Part shown: piece after piece, positions 33,808-44,004 of the stretch
Layout: every line of letters starts with the position of its first letter
Numbering within the stretch: the first letter of the stretch is position 1
Assembly: GCA_022539475.1 (NCBI GenBank)
Contig: VCMS01000323.1
Coordinates: 1 to 64,000, forward strand
From: Gracilaria domingensis
Lineage: Eukaryota > Rhodophyta > Florideophyceae > Gracilariales > Gracilariaceae
DNA: 64,000 nt
Direction of reading: 5' to 3'
Translations under genes and position numbers: made by a program
Notes under the pieces: generated by a model
What the model was told of the DNA's origin: nothing
Seen by the model: the letters and a program-made list of their open reading frames with translations, nothing else
The model's database searches: none

Positions 33808-36048
33808 TCTAAATCTTCCACTGGATTGTCAGAGATGACTCATTACTGGAATTTTGTGAAGGTCATATTCCGAGGTGAGCTGGAAGATGTCCTTCCACTT
33901 GACATGCTAGTATTTCGTGGAAGTTAAGCTAGCTCATTCCGACGCAAATCAACATGATGGAAAGGGGTGGAATAAGAAACCTCTTGGATATCTACCACGC
34001 CAGCAAAACCATAACCAATGACGAACAAACATAACGAAGTAACGTACAAGGCCATCACAGCACAATATCTGATATGGTGAACAAACTAGGGTTTTCTAGT
34101 TCAAGATAGTATGAAGCAGCCGCCTGCAGAGCACATGCAGTATCTAGGTTTTCCATATAAACCCCCGAGTCCGAGCGCTCACAAAGCCACTCGGTTCGGG
34201 CAGAACACTTCTACCCTCGACGACTTTCCCCATCCTTGCCTTTCTCGCCTTTCTTCCTCCCCTTCCGTCGTCACCAACCTTCCTTCCTTCGGCAATCCCA
34301 TCTTCTCTTAGCGCAGTCTGCGCCTCCCTGCCACCAACCTTTCCCCCTACATTTCCTTATTCCCGGCGGCCCGGTTTGCTGCCGTTCCCTAACCATTTGC
34401 CTTGTGCTGCCCTCCATTGGGCTCGTTCGCACGTTGCGACCATCACCTATCACTACGTCTCCGTTCTCCCAGACGAACGTTGGCAGTGTTACGGATTGCA
34501 CTGATTTTGTTTCTGTCGCTACCTGGTTTGGACGTTAGGTTCGTGGTGGCATCGACAAGAGACTCTACCGCTTTAGTCTTACTACACTATTGTTTCGCCA
34601 ACAGCTCTTTTGTGTTTTGGTCTGTTGTCTCTGCATTCTGTTGTTGTGTTGGCTTCCGGTACCAGACGCTGAGCCATATTTTCGGTTGATTTTAACTCCT
34701 GCTTTTAGTTTGCGGGGAGTTTCCATCTATCTTGCGGTTAGCTGCTCTACTTCTGCAAGCATCTGAGCTACGTGAATTTGTCGCCCTTTTGGCTGGTACT
34801 CTCGAGCATTTATTGTGTCGCTCTGCTTGTGTTTGTTACCACCCGCGCTGTTTCTTCCAAAAATGGCGTTTACAGGCCACATTATATTCGTTACCACACT
34901 AATTATTCACACACATCTTTTGCGGTCACAGGGTGTAGTCATCTGGTGGTCAAAAAAGCAAGGCTGGAAATGAAAAGATATTACAGTACGTACTGCTTTA
35001 CTGTAAGCGTATTTAACGTTTTTCGGAACCCGCCCTCTTTTAAGTACGTTCTAAACTGGTATAAAACGTTTGTTTTTATTCAAATGGTTTTTGGAACACT
35101 TCTATATTTCTGACCGACTACTGCTGCAATTAATTTTGCTCCAAGTTAGTCAGAATGGTGATAAAGTAGTCAACAAGAATTGAAGTAAACGAACCGGACG
35201 AAAATAAACCCAAAGGTTGTTATAGGGCTATTATGTAAACCAGCATTTACCGTACAAGATTATTAAACAATTAAAAGACGAGATGCAGCTGGGTGTAAAT
35301 GTTTTATGGCAGTTTTGTTTTAGAATTTTCTAAAATATGCCAATTAGGGATGCGGATAGGTTCTCGAGGAAAGTGTTGAATGCAAACAACAAACAACACT
35401 TTACTCTAATGGAGGGCATAATTGCTGTCAACTTCGTAGCTGTTGCCTGAATATCCATTACCGACATCATGATCTCTCTAGTAATGCTATGCTCTGAGCC
35501 ATCAGTGTTCAAAAAGATCAGCTCGCGGCGCATTTGGCGCCCTGAGACGATCAAAAACTGGATTCTAAGAGCTTATCTGACTAGACTATATCGATATTGC
35601 TGCAGTTCGTCAGTCATGACTACCGCATTCCGAGCCCTAGTCAGTCAGTCAGAAACACGGGCATGGAAAAACCATCAGGAATCGGATGTGCGATCGCTGA
35701 CACAGCGCCGCGAGAGAGGAGGCGCCGCAGAGTGACGAAGATAAGAGCCAAAAACGGAACCTCAAGATCAATTCAAACTGACTACCTTTTTTTTGTTCTT
35801 CTTTTCTTGAAATTTCATTCGATATCGCCAAAGGTGCTTGTGCTATGTGCTGGACAATACAGCCTGTATCTGCACGCTTCTGTACAACGAGGTTAGCTAA
35901 TCACTAACACATTGATTTCACCTCGCAACAAAACATCTTGCACAAACATGCATGTTCTCCACTTCCGACAAGTACTCAAGAGAGCACATGAACATGCTTC
36001 GGAGTTACCGCTTTCTGTCCACATGGTTCTCATCCTAAGTCAAAAGAA
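33808..36048. other. Gene-less interval with pyrimidine-rich repeat and AT-rich segment
   Basis: No supported gene. About 34218-34460 is the pyrimidine-rich sequence related to 24255-24500. The remainder (34800-35600) is AT-rich with short frames. A CTAGTCAGTCAGTCAG run near 35637-35652 resembles the inner terminal sequence of the hAT-like MITE at 36284 but lacks the CAGGG end. Confidence 0.35.
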
Positions 36049-37721
36049 ATGAACTTCAAGCATAATAAGTTCTCGTTCGCAGTCCGATTCATTTTCATTC
36101 TGTACTTCTTGCATTCTTGCTGCCACGGCCATGTGAATATACCAGAATCATCTCGACAGTCGAGACCAGTTCATGTTCAGGAGATCCGTCGCCGGAGGCC
36201 ACCGTTAGAAATAAAGCCCACAGGTTCCAAAAAACCTTATTCCCAATCTTCAATCGGTACGTTTCAAGCTTTTCACCAAAGAACAGGGGGGTATTTGTGA
36301 CTAACTAAATTTAGCTTCCCTTAGTCACTAGTCACAACAAAAAATCAGGTAGTCAGTCATGTTAGTCATTAAAAGCTTTAAAATATTTTTTTTGCTCAGT
36401 TTTATCAACTTAACACACAATAGCGTCCACCAAAGCACCTTCGGTGCATTTTGCAAGATTTATAAGAGTAGTCTGCACTACCTAATCGTCTTTAAGCTTA
36501 CTCGTAACAAAAAATCGAAATAAATTGGATGTTTTCAAACAATTTTTTTGAAAACCTTTGAGTTTATTATCGTGCAACAGGGCATGTCTAACCTCTAATT
36601 TTTGTGAATACGCTCGTATCTCGGTAACACGTTAGACTTGCGCGTTTAATACACCATCGTAAAGAAACTAAACTTTGCTTTGACTAAAATGACTAAATAT
36701 TTTTTACTGGCGTAGTCAGTCAGTCACTAGTCACCCATTTTTTAGCTTAGTCAGTCAGTCACAAATACGGCCCTGCCAAAGAAGCAAAACGCCACAACTC
36801 ACAATTTTTCTACAATCCCACTACAAAAGACGTTGATGTGGATGATGACTCTGATTGGGAAGAAAATATATGCCTCGATTCAAAAAGTGGCTCGGAAGAC
36901 TGCAAGATTATTGAGTGTCCAAACTATGTGCAGTCAAATGGAGAGCTTGTAAATCTAGGAGGTTCGTATCTTAATATGTGCCGATGTGAATGTTGCAGTG
37001 GCGAAAGTTTATTAGAAATCCCTTCTACATACTGATTTCCGTTCAGGGCGTTGGTCGCAGTTGCATTCTAACCTGCTTGTTTTCTTTGTTGACGGGAATA
37101 CAGCAGGAGCCCGTGTGCAGGACAATATTTGAGGGACAACCTCTCAACGTTGGCTGCAGTTGTGGAGAACCACAAGATCCTTTACAAGATACTTTTTCAT
37201 CTGTTGAGGAAACCGTAGCCGATTGTGTTGAAACCGCTTATCTGACACAACACGGATTGAGCGGTGGGATCCTTAGAGAAAGACGTGCTTCACCGGTGTT
37301 GTGCATCCCACGATTCCCATGTGGTACTCCAGGCCATTTGCTAAGACACTGCACAGGTACCAGTCCATCTTCTTGCGGACTTGAAACGTACACAGAGGTC
37401 TGTGCAAGGAGAACTGATTGTTGGGTAGACTTTGTACCTGTTTCACGTTTGAGGAATTGGTATAATTGGGGGTGTGTAAGGCATAATGCTGCAGATGGCA
37501 GTGCGTTGGAGATGACGAGTGTTAGCATGTTTCCGGAGGATGGAAGATTCTCTGTTTCTTATGTCGTTGCCGCCGTGGCTGACAGGCTGAGTTCATTGGG
37601 TCTCGGGATCGTATGTGACGTACTCATATTACTAGTGCTTTCTGTGGAGAAAGCTGGGAATGGGCTCCTGAACTTTTTCGACTCCTTCACCAATGCTGAA
37701 AGCACCGTGCTGGAGCTGTAG
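36049..37721 (+). CDS. Cys-rich secreted-type protein, spliced, with MITE in probable intron
   Basis: Exon 1 starts at the ATG at 36049 and encodes a signal-peptide-like N-terminus (basic MNFKHNK then a hydrophobic stretch VRFIFILYFLHSCC). A strong donor (G|GTACGT at 36256) and an acceptor (ACAAAAG|AC near 36831) keep phase and join to the acidic DVDVDDDSDWEEN. That exon continues in one frame to about 37000 and is Cys-rich (CKIIECPNY, CRCECCSG). A second frame change is needed near 37000-37060 to enter the long frame ending at 37721, which is also Cys-rich (CRTIFEGQ, GCSCGEPQD, CIPRFPCGTPGH). Whether that change is another intron or a mutation I cannot tell. The family is not recognised. The gene converges with the kinase gene, 119 bp apart. 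Confidence 0.4.
36276..36783. mobile_element. hAT-type MITE with 8-bp target duplication
   Basis: This 492-bp element (36284-36775) starts CAGGGGGGTATTTGTGACT and ends AGTCACAAATACGGCCCTG, giving imperfect inverted repeats of about 20-25 bp. It is flanked by the exact 8-bp direct repeat CCAAAGAA (36276-36283 and 36776-36783). The 8-bp duplication and CAGGG ends are diagnostic of the hAT superfamily. The interior is AT-rich, has no ORF, and carries the repeated tetramer AGTC near both ends. It lies within the inferred intron of the surrounding gene. Confidence 0.9.
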
Positions 37722-37840
37722 TTAAGCTGGAGTCTCCGCGATGTATGAATCTTTTCACATACACATTGTTTGTGTGCGCAACATTTTAATCTGATACCAT
37801 AGCGAGATATATCTATCTTTTCGCTTGGTTCATATTTTAG

Positions 37841-38809
37841 TCACATTTCTAACTTATCTAGTCTCGCCAACAAATGTCTTAGTTGCGTATAATCTGGGTT
37901 TTCTCTGTCCATTTGATGAATAAAATCCAAGAATGGAGCCAGTTGCGGCATTTCAGAGCATACTGAGGAAGCCGGAAGGGTCTTATATAGCTCGCACTTC
38001 TTCGCAAACGTGATCTCTTCGAATTGTCTGTCATCGTGCTCCTCATAATCTTTTGACCAAGGCAGATTTCCGGTAAACAATTCGAGAAGTACATATGCCA
38101 AACTTTCTAAGTCGTCTCCTGGTTGGGCCGATTTACGGTCATGACCGCCCCTCGAAAGATAGTCGACGGTACCACCGGGAACTTGTCCAGTTAGAACGTT
38201 TCCGTGAATGTCCCGGAGGTATTGCGAAACACCAAAATCAATGAGGCGGGCTTTGGAGAAATCCAGGCTGTCGGCAGGCATCAAAATGTTTTCGGGTTTG
38301 ATATCACAATGCACAACACCCAATGAATGAATGTATTCGAGAGTGTGTAAGAGCCGAATGCCAACCTGAATGACCTCTGACCTCTTCAGGAGTCCAACGT
38401 TGTCGCATAAGCAAGCAAGTGAAATGCCTAAAAGATCCATGACTATGAACGAGAGATTTTCTGAAGAGCTGAATGTATACATTTTTGGAAATAAATCCTG
38501 AATGTTTATGCTCTTTGAGTTGTTAATTATTCTGCTCTGTACAAAGTATTCGTCGAGAAGGCTCGTCTGTTCCATGCAAGCAAACTCGAGCTTGATAGCA
38601 ACATTCTTCTTGAGGAAAGTATCGTATGCTTTAAAAACGTACCCAAAGCCTCCTTCACCAATGAAGCCTAGCATAATCCACCTCTGCTGGAATAAATGAC
38701 CAATTTCAATATGTTCGCGTAGGGTCTCTGGCACTTCGTAACGTACCATATACTCGGAATTAGCATTATGCTCTGCGAAACTCTCAGTTGCACGGTCATT
38801 CGAAACCAT
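37841..38809 (-). CDS. Casein-kinase-1-like protein kinase
   Basis: This is an intact 322-codon Ser/Thr kinase starting at the ATG at 38809. It has a Gly-rich loop (GEGGFGYVFKAYD, near residue 54), the ATP-binding lysine (VAIKLEF), the catalytic loop HCDIKPENIL (near residue 168), the metal-binding LIDFGVSQY, and the CK1-type activation segment GGTVDYLSRGGHDRKSAQPGDDLESLAYVLLELFTGNLPW. CK1 enzymes phosphorylate many substrates, often primed acidic sites. The length is close to a bare kinase domain, without the C-terminal regulatory tail of many CK1 proteins, and it diverges from the canonical family in the SIN-type region (here SRG). It is intronless. It is one of the few clear host genes in the window. 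Confidence 0.9.
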   Translation of the reverse strand: MVSNDRATESFAEHNANSEYMVRYEVPETLREHIEIGHLFQQRWIMLGFIGEGGFGYVFKAYDTFLKKNVAIKLEFACMEQTSLLDEYFVQSRIINNSKSINIQDLFPKMYTFSSSENLSFIVMDLLGISLACLCDNVGLLKRSEVIQVGIRLLHTLEYIHSLGVVHCDIKPENILMPADSLDFSKARLIDFGVSQYLRDIHGNVLTGQVPGGTVDYLSRGGHDRKSAQPGDDLESLAYVLLELFTGNLPWSKDYEEHDDRQFEEITFAKKCELYKTLPASSVCSEMPQLAPFLDFIHQMDRENPDYTQLRHLLARLDKLEM

Positions 38810-39943
38810 TGCTTCTATGGTATCTCAGGGAATCTTAACTCTAAGAGCAGCAGAAGATTGAAGAGTTCAGTAAAACTTCAGGAATGATAGGACTTTATCG
38901 CAGTGGGAATAAGGATAGCTTTCTCGGAACCTCGGCATTTCCATTGCTTTTAGACGATCAACAACCACTTGCACTATAGACATCCAAACCAATTGAAAAT
39001 TAAGCTTGCCTTTCAACTTTGCAAAGAACGACTGCAGAAATATGTCGATGAGAACTCATAATCTTAAGTTCCAAAATTGGCACTAATGAAGCATGCTTTA
39101 AAATACTATGCGTTACAAATTTTAACTTCGGGTGATTATTTTTTCATAGTTTTCTAATTTCGGGGTGAAATATGAATGCAGGATTTCATCAGAATACTGC
39201 CTAATTCTCTTGAGAGTGAGATTCCCATTACAAATATATGAAACCTTACAAACCTTAGAATATAGGTCATTATAGAAATAGAATAAAAAATGTTTTGAAA
39301 CTACTAATTTCGTTCTGTCAATGCAGTAATCACACCATTAAATTCTTAACTGTAAGCACATGGAACTGATCTAACACGCACGTACTTGTGGTAGAATCTG
39401 TGTAAGAATCCTGATTTGTGCGCAATCTCTTCAAAAAAGAGCACATCTCAGATGTTTTTGCAACTGCGCCCGGACAGAGCCCGAGACCTCTTTATACTTG
39501 GAGCAACAAACTTTCCACCCTTCGTATCACAAGATCTATGATATGCAGGGAGGTCAGTATATTGCTCCAAATTGACAAAAGACAATGCCTCAGTACCATT
39601 GTGCACGTCTTCCGGCAGCGATCACAGACACTACCGTACTTGCCACAGCAGGCTTTCAACACCAATAGATACATTCATTTCATTTCCTTCTCGATGGCGA
39701 AATAGAAGTTGGTTGAACTCAAGCATTTTTAGTTTACACGAGACTTGTGTTCGGCTCCCGTATCACGGCACATAGGGGCATTCTGCATGACCCTCCTTTC
39801 CCTAAAACAGGGCACAAGAAGCGCGGCATCCTCGCTTCGCCGAAGCTATCCACCTTGAGCTCTCGTCAAACACTTCAGCAAGTCCAGACCTTCGTCATCT
39901 AAATACATCCTGCCAACTTCCATTCCACTCCAAGTAGGAAACT
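38810..39943. other. AT-rich intergenic region
   Basis: The kinase promoter side and the upstream region of the secreted-protein gene. No gene is supported. The 95-codon frame at 39418-39705 has ordinary composition and no motifs. Confidence 0.4.
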
Positions 39944-40510
39944 ATGAAGTTCATGCTGGCGTTCCTCTCTCTCCTGGGCTTTGTTTTTCCATTCGCTGAA
40001 CCCATTTCCACTGGCCTGAGGCCACCACGGCCGTTCACACTTGAGCCGCACAGGTTTTTAACTGCAGAAGAACTGGCCGCGATTTACGAATCTTCTTTAC
40101 AGAACGTATTACCATCCATGATTATTACATGTGAAGTTTTCCGCGACTGCCTCTCAGGAGAGGGTAAGCGTTACATTTGCGAGTACCCGTACGAACCGCC
40201 GTCTTCGAACTCAGCAGCGCTGCTTCACGTGGAAAATACTCCTTCTGTGGGCTGGACGGTCACACACAGAGCTCTTGTGCCTCTGCATGAAATACGTTCC
40301 GGAAAGGTTGAGTGGATTAATTGGATGGACACATCGAGTGAGGAGCCGCCAAATGTTTGCAGGACGTTGGAAGTGGTTCCGAATCCATTAGCAGGAATCA
40401 TTCTTCCCTATGGACGGCCATTTGGCACATGCTGCGGTTCATGCCCGCACGCTAAACCGACTCGCCCACCGCCTATGTCATGTTGTAAGGCGTGTGTTGT
40501 GACTAACTAA
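39944..40510 (+). CDS. Secreted Cys-rich small protein
   Basis: This 188-codon protein starts MKFMLAFLSLLGFVFPFAEP, a clear signal peptide with probable cleavage near residue 18-20. The mature part has a Pro-rich start, a middle of mixed composition (YICEYPYEPPSSN, HRALVPLHEIRSG) and a Cys-dense C-terminus, GTCCGSCPHAKPTRPPPMSC followed by CKACV, which suggests disulfide-bonded or metal-binding structure. I know no family. A decayed relative of its 3' two thirds lies at 45690-46100, so the gene belongs to a small local family. It is intronless, and the start is well defined because the signal peptide begins at the first ATG. It probably acts outside the cell or in the wall. Confidence 0.65.
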   Translation: MKFMLAFLSLLGFVFPFAEPISTGLRPPRPFTLEPHRFLTAEELAAIYESSLQNVLPSMIITCEVFRDCLSGEGKRYICEYPYEPPSSNSAALLHVENTPSVGWTVTHRALVPLHEIRSGKVEWINWMDTSSEEPPNVCRTLEVVPNPLAGIILPYGRPFGTCCGSCPHAKPTRPPPMSCCKACVVTN

Positions 40511-42282
40511 TCAAACGTACCCTTGTAGTGGCGTTGTCGTGTGGTAAGCCAGGGTCCTGGAAAAGAGAGAAAAGTTGCGGTAATGCGTGTTTGCAAGACG
40601 AGTTGTACCAAAGGTACCTGTGGGCCCAAGGTGCCCGTTGTTCCCTGGGGTGCGGGGTTCACATTTGTTGCATATGTTATGTATTGCGTGGCATTCGTGT
40701 CCCCGTTTTTCGTATGAAATTCACTGTAGGAGTGAGCAAAAATAAAAACATTCAGCACAGAGGATTCCAGACCGATCCCTCATGTCAGTACTAGCCCTGC
40801 TCAAAGCGACTTAGCTTCGCAATTCGGAATGGGATGCGGCGCATGTCGACTTGATGTGGCCGAATGTACCGGTGAGGAATTCATCAAGAACTTTTATACA
40901 CAAACCCGGCGGCCAGGGTGCACGCGCACTAACTGCTCGCCCCAAGCAAGGCGGACTGCATCAACCCCACAGGCGCGCTGGGGCTCTGGATCTGCTGCAC
41001 GCGCTGTTATCGATCGAAACCATGGCTTCAATACTCAACCTGTGACTTATTGACATGACGCACGTTGTCGGCTGCAGGAGCGGCAGCTGCTGGCGGGTCC
41101 CTGGTGACCGTGGCGGGTTCCCGGCGGCGGTTGTGATGTGGAAGGCCATGTTCAAGGCGGCGATCGCATACGAGGCGTCGGAGATCGAGACGTCGCTGTC
41201 GGTGGAGAGAAAGTGCGCGCGGCGCGGGACGGAGCGAATGTTGCGCTCCCGCGCTGGCGAACGTGGGTCACGTCGGCGGCGGCGGCGGCGGCGGAGAGGC
41301 ACCTGCAGCGGTGTTGACTATGGAGGCCAAGGGTAACGCGGCGATCGTAGAGGAGGCGTCGGAGATCCAGAAGTTGCTGAAGATGGGGGCGCCGCGCCAG
41401 AAGCGGCCGATCTCGCTCCTGCGCACGCAGAAGATGACGGGGATGTAGCACAAGCAATGGCCAACGAACGCGAACAATTTATAAAGAGCGACGCAGAGAC
41501 TCACATCGCGAGAGGAGAACTAAGCAGGCCCTGCGGCGCAGCGACGGCGATGGCGATCGTAAAGCGATCGTTGTATACCCAAGACCGCCGCCGGATCTCC
41601 ACTCCACTGAGTGGAGTCCACTCACTCCCGTTCAAATGGACTTTCGAGGGACGATGAAAAGAATTTATCGGAAACGGCAGTGCGAGGAATGGCAGATCTT
41701 TGGCCGCCGGCGGTGAACTTGTACTTCAGTTTAAGCGGTGCTCTGAACCAACGCGGTTCTCTGCTCACGCTTGCGATCCAGTCGGTCTCGTCGTCTTCCA
41801 TCGTGGCTTGGCTTGTTTTACCCTCCACACCCACCCTAGGAGCAGCATCGTCCTGATGGGACTTGCTGAACGCGTACGGCATTTGCCGTACGGTGTAGTC
41901 GAGCTTTAGAGGTAGTTGCCTGCTCTGCATCTCCTACACTACCGCAACATAAAGATCAACAGAGAGCGAACGAGAGTGTACAAGATAAATAAATCATCCT
42001 CTTCGTGCATCGCAATACAGGGGTATCAGCGTAGCCTTACCGTCGATACCGTCAGCTTCTGACTGTTGAGAAAACCTAGACATCAGTCGTTGTCACTTGC
42101 ATCAGAATTTATCAGAAGAGCGTGTGTCTCTCAGTAGAGTGGAATATACGAAAGTAAATACATCCAGCGCACAAGGCACTTGGGGCTGCATGGATTGGCA
42201 TACTCTTGGGAATCCTTTGCAACTGCTTTCAGATCAGCTATAGCACGCATTGATACATACCTTTGGTAGATGCGCGACGGAA
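40511..42282. other. Intergenic region with GC-rich internally repeated segment
   Basis: The first 100 bp after the secreted-protein gene (CCAGGGTCCTGGAAAAGAGA) is also duplicated near 46050, so the duplication extends past the stop. At about 41130-41400 a GC-rich stretch contains a CGG triplet run (41265-41292) and a twice-repeated unit (GGCGATCG, then GAGGCGTCGGAGATC, at about 41160-41185 and 41340-41370). Both strands have open frames there, so coding is unclear. I do not support any gene. Confidence 0.4.
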
Positions 42283-43947
42283 TTAACGCAAACGTCGTAA
42301 CTCAACGGTCTGAACTCCACCATATCTTAACACACCCAATGCTTCTGCCTGTTCCTCACTGATAGCGCACATGGATTTTACCCGTATCTCGCCATTGCTC
42401 TGATGCTGTACCGTGAGACGAATGTACATGTTTACATTAGAGAATTGTGTCACAAGCAGCAGAGTGTCGCTCGATCCCTTTACGGGCAATGCGTTTGTAA
42501 TGTTCTTTACTGTATCGAAATCTGTCACCTTGGGCTGCGCTTCGAAGAAAATATGCTTGATATCCCAACCACTTGTACGGTTCATTTCTTGATTCCGTTG
42601 ATTGTAGTAGTTCATCAACACCGAATTGTTGTTCACCTTCAGTGAGAAAAGAGCTATATAGTGCATCTTTTTCTCTTCAGATAGGTTCCAGGGTAGGCCA
42701 ATTTCTTCTCTGATTCCTTCGAAAACACTAGTGTCCCGTACTCCGTAAAGCACACCTTTCGCCCAAAGTTGAAGAAAACTAAGATCATTGGGCCTGATCG
42801 TTGTATTGCATTGCTTCTGTTTAGAAACAATCTCAGCCACAGCTGAGATGCTCTCCAGCAGGGTATTGGAACAGGCAATACTCTCCCAAGGATGGGTTTC
42901 AAGGTCCCCTCCCACTATAAGCTGCGAGCATATCTTCCCCAAACAAATCCATGAACTGGACGTATTTTGCTCTGCTTTTGAGGCGAAAACACTTGGGAAC
43001 AGCAAGAAAGGCATCAATCCTATGCCAACCCATGCCTGTGTGCTTCCAAACACAAGCTGGTCGATCCATATTCTGAAGCAACGTTTCCCATTCAAGCTGA
43101 GAGCCATATCCGCAGCCTTCTGCAATGCGCCCAACAACTCATCTGCATCAAGGGGCTCATTTCCAGTTTCGTGTTTGTATGATAAACAGAAAAAAGGAAT
43201 GTCCTCGTCAGGGTTAACATAATCTCGAGGGGGACACCGAGATTCACCTCTTGATTTCCAAGATGCTTCCCGCAGAATATGATCACAGCCTCCAGCTAGA
43301 CGGTCTGCGTGAACTATTTCCGATAAGCCACGCAGCGCTATGTCCAATATGCTTGGATCCAATTTTGCAGCTCTGGCAGCCTTGAACCAAAAGTTGATTC
43401 CCTCTTCCTCGTTTGCCACTTCTTGGGCCAAGGTGCATAAATAATCATACTGACGAGTTAGTTCTTCTGGTGTTTTCTCTATAGCATCCTCGACACTAAC
43501 TTTTTTGTGCAAGATGAATGGCTCCCAAAAATTAGTGTCATAACAAGCTATTGCCCTTGAGAATAATATATGTGCAGCGGCCATACGCTTCGACTTTATC
43601 CCTGGCGTTTGCATAATCCTGATAGTAAAGCGGTCTCTAGTTAGCTTTGTCCTTTCAATTATGTCCATTGCTGAACGCTGCCCCTCGGTCAGGTTGGAAA
43701 GAGTCCTTAGTACGGGTACAAGGATGTTTCGCACCCCTTTGCGGTTCAGAACGGCCAAACATCCTAGAACTGGGAGTTCAAGCGCTCCAAGCATCATACA
43801 AAGAACAATAAACAATGTTGCCGCGGTCACAGTGTTCCAGCTGCCAAATTCTTCGATTAGATACTTTCTGACCGGATGAATAGGACCATGGAAGGCCTTG
43901 TGAGCTATGGCTCTCCGTTGACGGACGGCCGCTCGGGTCTCAAGCAT
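42283..43947 (-). CDS. Large protein of unknown function with membrane segment, possible HET/TIR-like region
   Basis: The open frame begins upstream with a GTG at 44004, but the first ATG is at 43947 (MLETRAAVRQRRAIAHKAF), giving 554 residues. An N-terminal hydrophobic stretch (TAATLFIVLCMMLGALELPVL, about residues 43-63) looks like a single membrane helix. A helical repeat-like part follows (TRQYDYLCTLAQEVANEEEG, INFWFKAARAAKLDPSIL). Near residue 260 it reads FFCLSYKHETGNEP, then ALQKAADMALSLNG, RIWIDQLVF and WVGIGLMPFLLFPSVFA. The order LSY...alxxA...W-[IL]-D resembles the HET and TIR-like folds used in non-self recognition, but the key CINQ-type motif is absent. The family is not identified. 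It is intact and intronless, so probably a host gene. Confidence 0.6.
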   Translation of the reverse strand: MLETRAAVRQRRAIAHKAFHGPIHPVRKYLIEEFGSWNTVTAATLFIVLCMMLGALELPVLGCLAVLNRKGVRNILVPVLRTLSNLTEGQRSAMDIIERTKLTRDRFTIRIMQTPGIKSKRMAAAHILFSRAIACYDTNFWEPFILHKKVSVEDAIEKTPEELTRQYDYLCTLAQEVANEEEGINFWFKAARAAKLDPSILDIALRGLSEIVHADRLAGGCDHILREASWKSRGESRCPPRDYVNPDEDIPFFCLSYKHETGNEPLDADELLGALQKAADMALSLNGKRCFRIWIDQLVFGSTQAWVGIGLMPFLLFPSVFASKAEQNTSSSWICLGKICSQLIVGGDLETHPWESIACSNTLLESISAVAEIVSKQKQCNTTIRPNDLSFLQLWAKGVLYGVRDTSVFEGIREEIGLPWNLSEEKKMHYIALFSLKVNNNSVLMNYYNQRNQEMNRTSGWDIKHIFFEAQPKVTDFDTVKNITNALPVKGSSDTLLLVTQFSNVNMYIRLTVQHQSNGEIRVKSMCAISEEQAEALGVLRYGGVQTVELRRLR

Positions 43948-44004
43948 TTTGTCGAACGAGAGAGAAAGAGAGATAACACGTTGATATGCTTTTGACGTGG
44001 TCAC

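Noticed and set aside
41268-41292. CRISPR-like or regular spaced repeat at the CGG run
   Set aside because: It is a plain triplet microsatellite without spacers.
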